NCBI RefSeq assembly: GCF_016595675.1
Contig: NZ_JAENJH010000001.1
Span: 868,001-932,000, forward strand
Length of the DNA: 64,000 nt
Direction: 5' to 3'
Source of the DNA: Prauserella cavernicola
GTDB lineage: Bacteria > Actinomycetota > Actinomycetes > Mycobacteriales > Pseudonocardiaceae
Positions 29,988-38,487 of this stretch are shown here, one piece after another. The first letter of the stretch is position 1. Each line of letters opens with the position of its first letter. The position numbers and the translations under genes were made by a program. The notes beneath the pieces were generated by a model. The model did not search any database and was not told the origin of the DNA. It saw only the letters and a program-made list of their open reading frames with translations.

Positions 29988-31716
29988 GTTGACCCAGCAA
30001 GCGGGCACCGCCCCCGCGACGCCGGTGTCCCGGCCGGGACGGTTGCGCTGGAACGCCGCCCTGATCGCCGGGACCGTGCTGCTCGTGGTCACCGGCGTGG
30101 TCGTCACCATCGCGGCGCTGACGATGCTCGAGTCGGCCGAGGGGCTGAGCCCGGACATCGCCCAGCCCGCGTCGGCCGCGCACTGGCTCGGCACCGACGA
30201 CTTCGGCAGGGACCTCTTCGCCAGGGCGCTGGTCGGGGCGCAGGCGAGCCTGCTGATGGCGTTGGCGGCCACCGCGATCTCGATGACCGCCGGAGTGCTG
30301 ATCGGCACCGCGATCTGGACGGCGCCCCGCCGCGTGCGCGAGTTCGCGCTGCGGATCGTCGAGATCACGGTGTCCTACCCGGAGCTGCTGGTAGCCGTGG
30401 TGCTCGCCGCGATCCTCGGTGCGGGCCGCTGGCAGCTGGTGGTGGCCGTCGCGCTGGCGAACATCCCGGCGACGGCGCGCCTGGCCGCCAACCTCAGTGG
30501 TTCCATCCACCAGCGCGACTTCGTGACCACGGCGCGCCTGACCGGCGTGCCGCGTCGCGCGCTGATCAGCAGGCACCTGCTGCCGAACATGGCCGAGCCG
30601 CTGCTGATCCAGGTGGCGGCCGCCTTCTCCACCGGGCTCGTGGCGATGTCGGCGCTGTCGTTCGTCGGCCTCGGCGTGCAGACGCCGGACTACGACCTGG
30701 GCAGGCTGCTGGCCGACGCGCTGCCCGCGATCTACTCCCGCCCGATCGAGGTGGTGGGGCCGACGCTGTTGATCCTGGTGCTCTCGATCGGCGCGATGCT
30801 GATCGGTGACGGGCTCGCGGCGGCGGCCGACCCCCGGGTCAACCGGACGGCCCCGCGCACGCCGCCCGCCACCACCGAGCCCCGGCAACGTGACTCCGCC
30901 GACGCTCCCGAACCCGCCGAATCGTCGGCGCCAGTCCAGGTCCGCGATCTCGTGGTGCGCAGAGCCGACGGGACACCGCTGGTGCACGGGGTGTCGTTCG
31001 ACATCGGGCGCGGCGAGATCCTGGGCGTCGTCGGCGAGTCCGGCAGCGGAAAGTCGCTCACCGCGCTGTCGCTGTCGCGGCTGCTGCCCGAGGGGCTCAC
31101 CGCCGAGGCGTCGCGACTGCGCGTGGCGGGCGTCGACCTGCTCGGCCGTACCACGCGCCGCGAGCTCGCCGACGCGGTCGCGATGATCTACCAGGACCCG
31201 GGCACGACCTTCAACCCCGCGCTGAGGATGGGCAGCCAGCTCACCGAGGTGCTGCGCGTCCACCGGGGCAAGTCGGCACGGGAGGCCCGCGAGATCATCA
31301 CCGGGCTGCTGGAGGACGTGCACATCGTGGACCCGCCACGGCTGCTGCGCTCGCATCCCTACGAGCTCTCCGGCGGCATGCGCCAGCGCGCCATGATCGC
31401 CGCCGCGCTGGCGGCCGAACCGTCGCTGCTCATCGCCGACGAGCCCACCACGGCTCTCGACGTGACGGTGGCGGCGGGCATCCTGCGGGAACTGGAGCGG
31501 ATCCGCGACGAGACCGACACCGCCACCCTGTTCATCTCCCACGACCTCGGGGTCGTCGAGGAGTTGTGCGACCGGGTACTGGTCATGAAGGACGGAGTGA
31601 TCGTGGAGGAACTGTCCGCCGAGCAGCTGCGCTCGGGCGAGGTCACCGATCCCTACACCCGGATGCTGCTGGAGTCGGTGCCCCGGCTCTCGACGACGCC
31701 GGGAGCGGGCGCATGA
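29980..31716 (+). CDS. Fused ABC permease (DppC type) and ATPase (DppD type)
   Basis: A 578-residue natural fusion. Residues ~1-285 are a DppC-like permease (HWLGTDDFGRDLFARALVGAQASLLMAL, EAA loop TARLTGVPRRALISRHLLPNM). After a Pro/Ala linker (~285-315) comes an ABC ATPase with Walker A GESGSGKS, Q-loop AMIYQDPGTTFNP, signature LSGGMRQRAMIAAALA, Walker B LLIADEPTTALDVT and H-loop FISHDLGVVEEL. Usually these are two genes. The fusion plus the separate DppB and DppF-like proteins makes a complete heteromeric importer. It overlaps both neighbours by 4-8 bp. Confidence 0.95.
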   Translation: MAELTQQAGTAPATPVSRPGRLRWNAALIAGTVLLVVTGVVVTIAALTMLESAEGLSPDIAQPASAAHWLGTDDFGRDLFARALVGAQASLLMALAATAISMTAGVLIGTAIWTAPRRVREFALRIVEITVSYPELLVAVVLAAILGAGRWQLVVAVALANIPATARLAANLSGSIHQRDFVTTARLTGVPRRALISRHLLPNMAEPLLIQVAAAFSTGLVAMSALSFVGLGVQTPDYDLGRLLADALPAIYSRPIEVVGPTLLILVLSIGAMLIGDGLAAAADPRVNRTAPRTPPATTEPRQRDSADAPEPAESSAPVQVRDLVVRRADGTPLVHGVSFDIGRGEILGVVGESGSGKSLTALSLSRLLPEGLTAEASRLRVAGVDLLGRTTRRELADAVAMIYQDPGTTFNPALRMGSQLTEVLRVHRGKSAREAREIITGLLEDVHIVDPPRLLRSHPYELSGGMRQRAMIAAALAAEPSLLIADEPTTALDVTVAAGILRELERIRDETDTATLFISHDLGVVEELCDRVLVMKDGVIVEELSAEQLRSGEVTDPYTRMLLESVPRLSTTPGAGA

Positions 31717-32519
31717 CCGCCGAGGGACTGTCCGTGGAGGAGCTGACCGTGCGCTTCGGCCGCGGCGCCCGGGCCACGACCGCGCTCGACGGCGTGAGCG
31801 TCGCCGTGCCCGCCGGGCACACGGTGGGGCTCGTGGGCGAGTCGGGCTCCGGGAAGTCGACGCTGGCGAAGGCAATCCTCGGCATCGTGCCCACCGAGTC
31901 GGGCCGGGTGCTGCTCGACGGCACCGACGTGAGCGGGCTCGGCAGGCAGGAGCGGCGGGCGTTCCTGCGCAGGGTGCAGCTGATCCCGCAGGACCCGTAC
32001 TCGTCGCTGAACCCCCGGCGCACCATCGGGCAGACACTGGCCGAGGCGCTCGACCCTGCGAGGGCGCGGGTCGGCAGGCACACCGACGCGATCCACGCGG
32101 CGCTGGAGGACGTGGCGCTGCCCGCCGATGCAGCGCATCGGTATCCGCACGAGTTCTCCGGCGGCCAGCGTCAGCGCATCGCGATCGCCCGCGCGCTCGT
32201 CACCCGGCCCGAGGTGGTGATCGCCGACGAGATCACCTCGGCGCTCGACGTGTCGGTGCAGGCGGAGGTGCTGAGCCTGCTGGCCCGGCTGCGGCAGGAG
32301 CGGGACCTGACGATGCTGTTCATCTCCCACAACCTGGCCGTGGTCGAGCAGGTGAGCGACGAGGTGGTGGTGCTGCACCACGGCCACGTGGTGGAATCCG
32401 GCACGGTCGGCGACGTGTTCGCCGACCCGGCCTCGGACTACACGCGCTCGCTGCTGGCGGCCGTACCGGGCCGGCGGGACAGCCCCGCCTCCGCGAAGAA
32501 AGGTGCCGCGCTCAGGTGA
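31713..32519 (+). CDS. ABC importer ATPase, DppF/OppF type
   Basis: A 268-residue ATPase: Walker A GESGSGKST, Q-loop QLIPQDPYSSLNPRRTIGQTLAEAL (the SSLNP form typical of DppF/OppF), signature FSGGQRQRIAIARAL, Walker B VVIADEITSALDVS (E-I-T instead of the usual E-P-T), and H-loop FISHNLAVVEQ. It pairs with the ATPase domain of the fused protein upstream. Its ATG overlaps that gene's stop, and its TGA overlaps the GTG of the metalloprotease gene. Confidence 0.95.
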   Translation: MTAEGLSVEELTVRFGRGARATTALDGVSVAVPAGHTVGLVGESGSGKSTLAKAILGIVPTESGRVLLDGTDVSGLGRQERRAFLRRVQLIPQDPYSSLNPRRTIGQTLAEALDPARARVGRHTDAIHAALEDVALPADAAHRYPHEFSGGQRQRIAIARALVTRPEVVIADEITSALDVSVQAEVLSLLARLRQERDLTMLFISHNLAVVEQVSDEVVVLHHGHVVESGTVGDVFADPASDYTRSLLAAVPGRRDSPASAKKGAALR

Positions 32520-34693
32520 GTTCCGACTTCAGTGCCGCCACGGAGTTCCTCGTCCACGCCACGATCACCGGTGGTCTCGGCCTGTCGGCGACCGGTCTGG
32601 ACCGCGGCGAGATCGGGCCGTCCCTGGTGTGCAGGGCCGATCCGCATCCGGACGGCGACGAGGTGACCGTGACGGCGTGCAACACGGCCTTCGGGCACTC
32701 CGGTGAGACGCCGGCCGAGCGCGCCGCGGCGGTGCGCTCGTTCGCCGAGTCCGCGCTGGCGCGCTGCCCCGTCACCACCGACGGACGGTTCGACCCCGCA
32801 CCACTCGGACTGACCGACCTGGTGGGCGCGGGGCAGCGGCTCACCGACGCCGCCGAAGCGCCGTTCGTGCTCGACCGCGAGCTCAGCCGCGTCGAGCACG
32901 TCACCGGCTACGGCGACGTGCTGGCCGTGGAGTCGGTACTGACGTTCAGGGAGGAACGCCCCCGGCCCCGGCCCCAGCCGGTCACCGGGCACTCGCCGCG
33001 CGCGATGGGATCACCGCACCCGCCCGGGTCGCACCCGGCACCGGCGGGCACCGTCAGCGTGCGCCAGCAGGTGGCGCTGCGCGGCCTGCCGGAGCCGGGC
33101 TACACCCCGGTACCGCTGGACCCGACCGTCGGGGCCACGTCGAGCGTCGCCGTGCACCGGTTCGACGAGATCGACGTGCGCGACGCGGAAACCCCGCTCG
33201 CGACCAGGTTTCGCCTCGACGAGCCGATCGTGTTCCACCTCGACCCCGCGATGCCCGTCGCCGTGCGCGAGGCCGTGCTCGAGGGCGGGAACTGGTGGCA
33301 GGAGGCCTTCGCCGAGGCCGGGCTGCCCGGCGGCTACCGCGTGGAACCGCTGCCCGACGGCGCCGACCTGACCGATCCCCGGCTCAACGTCGTGCTGTGG
33401 GTGCACCGCGCCGACCGCGGCTGGTCGATGGGCATGACGCAGCTCGACCCGCGCACCGGCGAGATCCTGCGCGCGGTGGTGCGGCTGGGCTCGCAGCGCA
33501 TCGAGCAGCTGCGCGCACTGACCGAGAGCGTCCTGGCTCCCTACGACCACGACCGGGGCGGCGAGATCGTGGCCGAGGTGGTGGCGTCGCGGCTGCGGCA
33601 GCTCGCCGCGCACGAGATCGGCCACGGACTCGGCTTCGCCCACAACTTCGCCTCGCACGGTCATTCCCATCCGTCCGTCATGGACTATCCCGCTCCGGCG
33701 TTCGCGCTCGACGGCGAGCGCCCCGCCGCCCCGGCGCCGTACGCGACGGGGCCGGGGCCGTGGGATCACCGGCAGGTGCGCGCCCTCTACGGCGACGGCA
33801 CCGGCGACGGCACCGGCGACCTGGCCCCGGCTCCGCTGTACGTGACCGACGCCGACGCCCGCACCGACGACGCCGCCGACGCGTGCGGCGCCACGTGGAT
33901 CGCCGCGGGCGACCCGCTCGCCGAGTTCGACAACCTCGTGGCCGTGCGTGCCGCGGCGCTGCGCCGGTTCGGCCCCACCGTGGTGCCACCGGGCAGCGAC
34001 GCCAACGAGATCGAGCGCCGGTTCCTGTTGCTGTACCTGCTGCACCGGCACCAGGCCACGGCTGTCGCGAAGCTCGTCGGCGGCACCGAGCGGCGCTACG
34101 CCGTCACCGACGGCGCGGCGTTTCCCGGCGCCGCCACGCCGATTCCGGCACAGCGGCAGCGCGCCGCGCTCGAGCGGCTCGCCTCCGCACTGACGCCGGA
34201 GTTCCTGGAGATCCCCGCGCACGCGCGCCCGCTGCTGGTCAACCCGGCCGGCGGACGACCGCGCCGGGAGGGCCAGTTCGACCACCGCACCGCGGGCGCG
34301 TTCGACGCGGCGGCCGCCATCGCGGCCGGCACCGACGTCATCGCGGGCCCGCTGCTGGCTCCGGCCAGGCTCAATCGCGTCGCCGACGGTGGCGGCCTCG
34401 CCGAGCTGCTCGCCCTCACCGTGGGCCGCGCGCTGGAGCTGCTGACCGCGACCGGGCGTGATCCCCGCACCGAGACGATCGGCTGGACCGTGCTGCGCCG
34501 CTTCGAGCACACCGTGGCGGCACCGCAGCTGCACCAGCACACCCGGATCGCCGCGATCGAGGCGGTGACCGACGGCCCGTGGCTGCGCGAAACGGGCCGG
34601 GCCGCCGTCCGCTCACGCTGGGCCGCGATCGAGCGCCACGCCTTCGACCATCCCGCAGAGCTGCCCGCCCCGCCGCTGGGCACACCGATCTGA
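32516..34693 (+). CDS. Metzincin-type zinc metalloprotease (DUF5117/DUF4953-like)
   Basis: A 725-residue protein. Residues 366-376 give H-E-I-G-H-G-L-G-F-A-H, the full HExxHxxGxxH metzincin zinc site (His366, Glu367, His370, His376), followed by a Met-turn-like SVMDYPAP. The N-terminal part (FDEIDVRDAETPLATRFRL, FHLDPAMPVAVREAVLEGGNWWQEAFAEAG) matches bacterial zinc-dependent metalloproteases of the DUF5117/4953 group. Those are usually secreted, but this one has no signal peptide or membrane helix. Being in an importer operon it may cut imported peptides in the cytoplasm. GTG start overlaps the ATPase stop (GTGA). Confidence 0.85.
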   Translation: MSSDFSAATEFLVHATITGGLGLSATGLDRGEIGPSLVCRADPHPDGDEVTVTACNTAFGHSGETPAERAAAVRSFAESALARCPVTTDGRFDPAPLGLTDLVGAGQRLTDAAEAPFVLDRELSRVEHVTGYGDVLAVESVLTFREERPRPRPQPVTGHSPRAMGSPHPPGSHPAPAGTVSVRQQVALRGLPEPGYTPVPLDPTVGATSSVAVHRFDEIDVRDAETPLATRFRLDEPIVFHLDPAMPVAVREAVLEGGNWWQEAFAEAGLPGGYRVEPLPDGADLTDPRLNVVLWVHRADRGWSMGMTQLDPRTGEILRAVVRLGSQRIEQLRALTESVLAPYDHDRGGEIVAEVVASRLRQLAAHEIGHGLGFAHNFASHGHSHPSVMDYPAPAFALDGERPAAPAPYATGPGPWDHRQVRALYGDGTGDGTGDLAPAPLYVTDADARTDDAADACGATWIAAGDPLAEFDNLVAVRAAALRRFGPTVVPPGSDANEIERRFLLLYLLHRHQATAVAKLVGGTERRYAVTDGAAFPGAATPIPAQRQRAALERLASALTPEFLEIPAHARPLLVNPAGGRPRREGQFDHRTAGAFDAAAAIAAGTDVIAGPLLAPARLNRVADGGGLAELLALTVGRALELLTATGRDPRTETIGWTVLRRFEHTVAAPQLHQHTRIAAIEAVTDGPWLRETGRAAVRSRWAAIERHAFDHPAELPAPPLGTPI

Positions 34694-34732
34694 CCGATCC
34701 AGCACCGAACGACCGAGGAACGAGGACCGACG

Positions 34733-36007
34733 ATGTCTCCTGCCGCCGACCTGATCACCGGACTGGCCGACCGCATGCCCGAGCTCACCGCTGTCTACGA
34801 GGACCTGCACGAGCACCCCGAGCTGTCGTTCCAGGAAGAGCGCACGGCCGCGCTGGTGGCCGCCCGGCTCACCGAGGCCGGGTTCGACGTCACCACCGGG
34901 GTCGGCGGCACCGGCGTGGTGGGTGTGCTGCGCAACGGCGACGGCGCGTCGGTGCTGCTGCGTGCCGACATGGACGCCCTGCCGGTGCGCGAGATCGAGA
35001 GCGTGCCCTACCGCAGCACGGCCACCGCGGTGAACCCCGACGGCGACACCGTGCCGGTGATGCACGCGTGCGGGCACGACACACACGTCACCGCCCTGCT
35101 CGGTGCGGCGGCACAGCTCGCCGCGCGCCGGGAACACTGGTCGGGCACGGTGCTCGCGGTGTTCCAGCCCGCCGAGGAGATCGGCGAGGGCGCCCGCGCG
35201 ATGCTCGACGACGGCTTCCTCGACCGCTTCCCCCGCTACGACGTGGCGCTCGGCCAGCACATCACGTCGGCGCCCAGCGAGCACCTCTACGCGTTGCCCG
35301 GGGTGTTCATGGCCGCCGCCGACAGCCTGCGGGTGACCGTGTTCGGCCGTGGCGGGCACGGCTCGATGCCGCAGGCCACTGTGGACCCGATCGTCATCGC
35401 CGCCTCGATCGTGCTGCGGCTGCAGACGATCGTGTCGCGCGAGATCGCCGCCACCGACGTCGCGGTGGTGACCGTGGGCGCGATCCGGGCCGGTGCCAAG
35501 GAGAACGTGATCCCCGCCGAGGCCGAGCTGAAGCTCAACATCCGCACGTTCGACCCCGCCGTGCGCGAGCGTGTCCTCACCGCGGTCGAGCGGATCGTCA
35601 AGGCCGAGGCGGCCGCGGCCGGGGCGCCGAAGGAGCCGGAGATCGCGCCGATCAACGACTTCCCGTTGCTCGTCAACGACGAGGAGGCCACCCGGAAGGT
35701 GATCTCCGCGTTCACCGAGACCTTCGGCGAGGCCAATGTCCACGACACGTCGCGCAAGCCGGGCAGCGAGGACTTCGGCTGCTTCGGCACCGCGGCCGGG
35801 GTGCCGTCGGTGTTCTGGAACTTCGGCGGTTTCGACCCCGCGCTCTACCCGGACGGCCCTGCCCGGCCGCAACCCGCCGTCGCGGCGGGCACGGCTCCGG
35901 GCAACCACTCCCCCGAGTTCGTGCCGACGGGAACGGAGCCGACGCTGCGGCGGGCGACGGAGGCCATGCTCACCGCGGCGGCGGTGTGGCTGGGCCGCGC
36001 GGGCTGA
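34733..36007 (+). CDS. M20 family amidohydrolase/peptidase (hippurate hydrolase/aminoacylase-like)
   Basis: A 424-residue enzyme of the M20D group. Metal and catalytic residues are visible in LLRADMDALPV (Asp79/Asp81), VMHACGHDTHVT (Cys113, His115), FQPAEEIGEGA (Glu148, Glu149) and GQHITSAPS (His), with the dimerisation lid around VFGRGGHGSMPQ. The family removes acyl groups from N-acyl amino acids or splits dipeptides. It lies 39 bp after the protease gene with a GAGGA ribosome binding site, closing the operon. With the NodB-fold hydrolase it suggests two successive amide cleavages. Confidence 0.93.
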   Translation: MSPAADLITGLADRMPELTAVYEDLHEHPELSFQEERTAALVAARLTEAGFDVTTGVGGTGVVGVLRNGDGASVLLRADMDALPVREIESVPYRSTATAVNPDGDTVPVMHACGHDTHVTALLGAAAQLAARREHWSGTVLAVFQPAEEIGEGARAMLDDGFLDRFPRYDVALGQHITSAPSEHLYALPGVFMAAADSLRVTVFGRGGHGSMPQATVDPIVIAASIVLRLQTIVSREIAATDVAVVTVGAIRAGAKENVIPAEAELKLNIRTFDPAVRERVLTAVERIVKAEAAAAGAPKEPEIAPINDFPLLVNDEEATRKVISAFTETFGEANVHDTSRKPGSEDFGCFGTAAGVPSVFWNFGGFDPALYPDGPARPQPAVAAGTAPGNHSPEFVPTGTEPTLRRATEAMLTAAAVWLGRAG

Positions 36008-36014
36008 GACCGCG

Positions 36015-36635
36015 CTACCCGGCCTCGGCGACCGGCTGGCGCAGGACGGTCTTGAGCTTGGCGGGCACCGTCCTGCGCGGGTCGCCGAGGTAGATCTCGT
36101 GGTGGGAACCGGATTCGCGCAGGCCGTTGTCCGGGATCCAGCGCTCGTGGAGCTCGGTCAGCGCGGGTGACTCGTCGTCGTAGGAGCCGACGTGCAGCAG
36201 CTGCGCGCACCGGCCCTCCGTGAGTGCCTCGTGCCGGACGTCGGCGATGCCGGGCAGTTTCTTCTTCGCCAGCGCGGCCTCCTTGGCCTGTTCGACGGCG
36301 TCGGTGGTGACCCACTCGGGCTGGTGGATGAGCATGGTCCAGCTCCACCGGCTCTTGGCACGGGTGGCGAACACGTCCGGATCGTCGGAATACCACAGTC
36401 CTTCGAGCGGGCCCACGACGAAGTCCTGTCCGCCGCCGCGCTTGGTCGCGAACTTGACCGTGTAGGCGACGCAGTAGAGCGCCTGGACGGCGGCGGCGTA
36501 GGCGGGTGCGGTGTTGGGGTCGCCCGTGCCGTCGATCGCGAGATAGCGCAGCTCGGGCACGTCGACGAGCGACCACGTGGTGTTCCTGGGCGCGTACAGG
36601 GCTTTGAGCTCGCGCTTGACGTCGTAGGCGGTCAT
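36015..36635 (-). CDS. GyrI-like small-molecule binding domain protein
   Basis: A 206-residue protein of the GyrI-like/SOUL-related fold: an N-terminal YDVKRELKALYAPRNTTWSLVDVPELRYLAIDGTGDPNT and the repeated beta-alpha units with WTMLIHQPEWVT and CAQLLHVGSYDDESPALTELHERWI...HHEIYLGDPRR. Such free-standing proteins bind hydrophobic or cationic drugs and often partner with regulators. Its ATG overlaps the stop of the PadR gene (ATGA), so the two are co-translated and probably form a sensing or detoxification pair. Confidence 0.85.
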   Translation of the reverse strand: MTAYDVKRELKALYAPRNTTWSLVDVPELRYLAIDGTGDPNTAPAYAAAVQALYCVAYTVKFATKRGGGQDFVVGPLEGLWYSDDPDVFATRAKSRWSWTMLIHQPEWVTTDAVEQAKEAALAKKKLPGIADVRHEALTEGRCAQLLHVGSYDDESPALTELHERWIPDNGLRESGSHHEIYLGDPRRTVPAKLKTVLRQPVAEAG

Positions 36636-37192
36636 GACGGTGCCTCCCCGGGACTGTCGGCGAGTGAGCGGCGGTAGCGCGACAACCACGCCTGTTCCGC
36701 CTCGAGCTGGGTGAGTGAGAAGTCGAAGATCGCGCTGACGAAGTCCGGCGCGTGTGGCTGGGCCCGCTGCGCGGCGCGAACCGCGTCGGCGCGCTCTGCC
36801 AGCTCGCCCGCACGCCGCTCGAGCGCGGCGCGCAGGCGGTCGCCGGGCACGGCGGGCTGGTTGGCGAGACCGATCAGCAGCGGGGGGAACACGGGCCGGA
36901 ACTCGGCGATGGCCGCCTCCGCCGCCTCGGCGCAGGCGCGCCTTCCCGCGTCGGTGGCCGCGTGGGGTTTGCGTTCCTTGCCCCTGCCCGAGGTACCGCT
37001 CGGCTCCACCGGTTCGATCAGCCCGCGCTCGCGCAGCCTGCCCAGCAGGTAGTAGATCGAGCTGAACCCGATCTCCGTCCATTCCCGCATACCCCGGGCA
37101 CTGATGACCTCGTCCAGCTCGTAGCCGTGCCGAGGCCGTTCCACGAGCAGCCCCAGCAGGGTCAGCTCCGCCGCGCTCAGCGTGTCTCGCAC
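36632..37192 (-). CDS. PadR family transcriptional regulator
   Basis: A 186-residue regulator from GTG 37192. The winged HTH is clear (LSAAELTLLGLLVERPRHGYELDEVISARGMREWTEIGFSSIYYLLGRLRERGLIEP), the form of PadR proteins, followed by a helical C-terminus (EAEQAWLSRYRRSLAD). PadR repressors respond to phenolic acids or drugs. A perfect 22-bp palindrome (37197-37218) lies immediately before the start, so it represses its own PadR-GyrI operon. Confidence 0.92.
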   Translation of the reverse strand: MRDTLSAAELTLLGLLVERPRHGYELDEVISARGMREWTEIGFSSIYYLLGRLRERGLIEPVEPSGTSGRGKERKPHAATDAGRRACAEAAEAAIAEFRPVFPPLLIGLANQPAVPGDRLRAALERRAGELAERADAVRAAQRAQPHAPDFVSAIFDFSLTQLEAEQAWLSRYRRSLADSPGEAPS

Positions 37193-37196
37193 GCCA

Positions 37197-37218
37197 GTTA
37201 TTCTAGCACTAGAATAAC
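37197..37218 (-). promoter_or_regulatory. Perfect 22-bp palindrome, PadR operator candidate
   Basis: GTTATTCTAG and its exact complement are separated by only 2 bp (37197-37218); GCCA/TGGC extends the symmetry outwards with a single inserted base. It is AT-rich in a GC-rich setting and lies 4 bp upstream of the PadR start codon. Confidence 0.8.
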
Positions 37219-37263
37219 CTGGCACGAGACGACGCTCGACGGCCCTCGACGGCGCTGCCGGAG

Positions 37264-37833
37264 TCACGACGCGGGCGTGTGCCGCGCGTACTCGAGGTTC
37301 GCGGCCACCGCGTCGGCGCGCTCGCGTCCGGCGATCCGTTCGACCAGCCACAGCGCGAGATCGATGCCCGAGGTCACGCCGCCACTGGTCACCAGGTCAC
37401 CGTCGTCCACGACGCGCTCGTCGACCACCTCCGCGCCCAGCTCGGCGAGCTCCGCCGTGGCGGCGTGGTGCGTGTTGGCGCGACGGCCCCGCACGCGACC
37501 GGCGTGGGCGAGCAGCATGGTGCCGGTGCAGACACCGGCGAGCACCTCGGGCCGAGCCTCCCGCAGGATCGGCAGCCAGTCGCCGCGCCGTGCCTCGCCC
37601 CACGCGCCGGTCTCCGCACGCGCGCCCCATCCGCCGCCGGGAACCAGCAGCACGTCCGCCCCGGGCGCATACCGCGCGTCGGGCAGGAACGGCACGCCCG
37701 ACGAGGTCGGCACCGGCTCCGGCTCCCCGCGGGCCACCAGCCGGAGGTCGAACCCGGCGCCGCGCAGGACCCGCACGGGACCGAACACGTCGAGGTCGTC
37801 GACACCGGGAAAGACCACCACATCGACTCGCAT
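37264..37833 (-). CDS. DJ-1/PfpI family protein
   Basis: A 189-residue DJ-1/PfpI-fold protein: VVVFPGVDDLDVFGPVRVL at the start, VLLVPGGGWGAR in the middle, and the nucleophile elbow LAGVCTGTMLLAHAGRVRGRRANTH with Cys102. GVTSGIDLALWLVERIAG near the end is typical of the isonitrile hydratase/AraC-N-terminal subgroup (InhA-like), so it may be an isonitrile hydratase or a glutamine-amidotransferase-like hydrolase. It is probably expressed with the convergent/co-directional neighbours downstream of TetR-controlled genes, although the 10-bp gap only suggests this. Confidence 0.87.
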   Translation of the reverse strand: MRVDVVVFPGVDDLDVFGPVRVLRGAGFDLRLVARGEPEPVPTSSGVPFLPDARYAPGADVLLVPGGGWGARAETGAWGEARRGDWLPILREARPEVLAGVCTGTMLLAHAGRVRGRRANTHHAATAELAELGAEVVDERVVDDGDLVTSGGVTSGIDLALWLVERIAGRERADAVAANLEYARHTPAS

Positions 37834-37842
37834 GAGCCCTGC

Positions 37843-38487
37843 CTACTCGCGCGGGCGTGCCCCGGCAACAGCGGCGTCGGCGTAGCGTGCCTCGACCCGG
37901 CCCGCGCACCACATCGTCCACGCCGACAGTGCCGCGATCACGGCCAGCAGCAGCACGAGACTGAGCCCCGCCATGAGGTCGGGCGAGAGCACGTACACCA
38001 GCGGCACGCGCACGATCGCCTCGAGCAGCAGCGCGACTCCCCACACCGCGGACATGCGCACGAACGCCCGCCGGAACTGGGGAACCTCCGCGCAGAGCCG
38101 GTCGATCTCCGCGCGTTTCGCCTCGTTCGACCCCGCCCGCACGGCCACGAGCACCAGCGGGTTGCGGCCCGCGCAACTAGCGAGCAGGACCAGCGCGGCC
38201 ACCCCTGTCCCGAAGGACTCCTTCACGAGCACGAACCTCGCGTCACCGGAGACCACCGACAACACCAGGCCCACCGCGAGCACGGCGGCAAGCATCGCCG
38301 CGAACCCGTCGAACGAGCGCTGCCGCACGCCGACCCAGGCCAGGCGCGCCGCCGCGAACACCGCACCGGCGAGCAGCGAGACCTGCTCGCTCTGCCCCGC
38401 GAGCCGCAGTCCGTAGTACGCGGCCAGCGGCAGTCCCGCGTCCCACAGCAGCAGCGCGAGCAGCGGGCTGCCGCCCTTCTCCGTCAT
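37843..38487 (-). CDS. VC0807-like multi-helix membrane protein
   Basis: A 214-residue inner-membrane protein with about six helices. Its first helix carries ALLLWDAGLPLAAYYGLRLAGQSEQVSLL, the WDxGLPLxxYYxLR signature of VC0807-family proteins; AVRAGSNEAKRAEIDRLCAEVPQFRRAFVRM forms a cytoplasmic loop. The function of the family is unknown. ATG 38487 overlaps the stop of the alpha/beta hydrolase gene upstream, so both are co-translated and regulated by the divergent TetR protein. Confidence 0.78.
   Translation of the reverse strand: MTEKGGSPLLALLLWDAGLPLAAYYGLRLAGQSEQVSLLAGAVFAAARLAWVGVRQRSFDGFAAMLAAVLAVGLVLSVVSGDARFVLVKESFGTGVAALVLLASCAGRNPLVLVAVRAGSNEAKRAEIDRLCAEVPQFRRAFVRMSAVWGVALLLEAIVRVPLVYVLSPDLMAGLSLVLLLAVIAALSAWTMWCAGRVEARYADAAVAGARPRE

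Noticed and set aside
29845-32037. Minus-strand frame of 730 codons across the ABC importer genes
   Set aside because: It mirrors genes with clear Walker and permease motifs on the plus strand and has a low-complexity composition.
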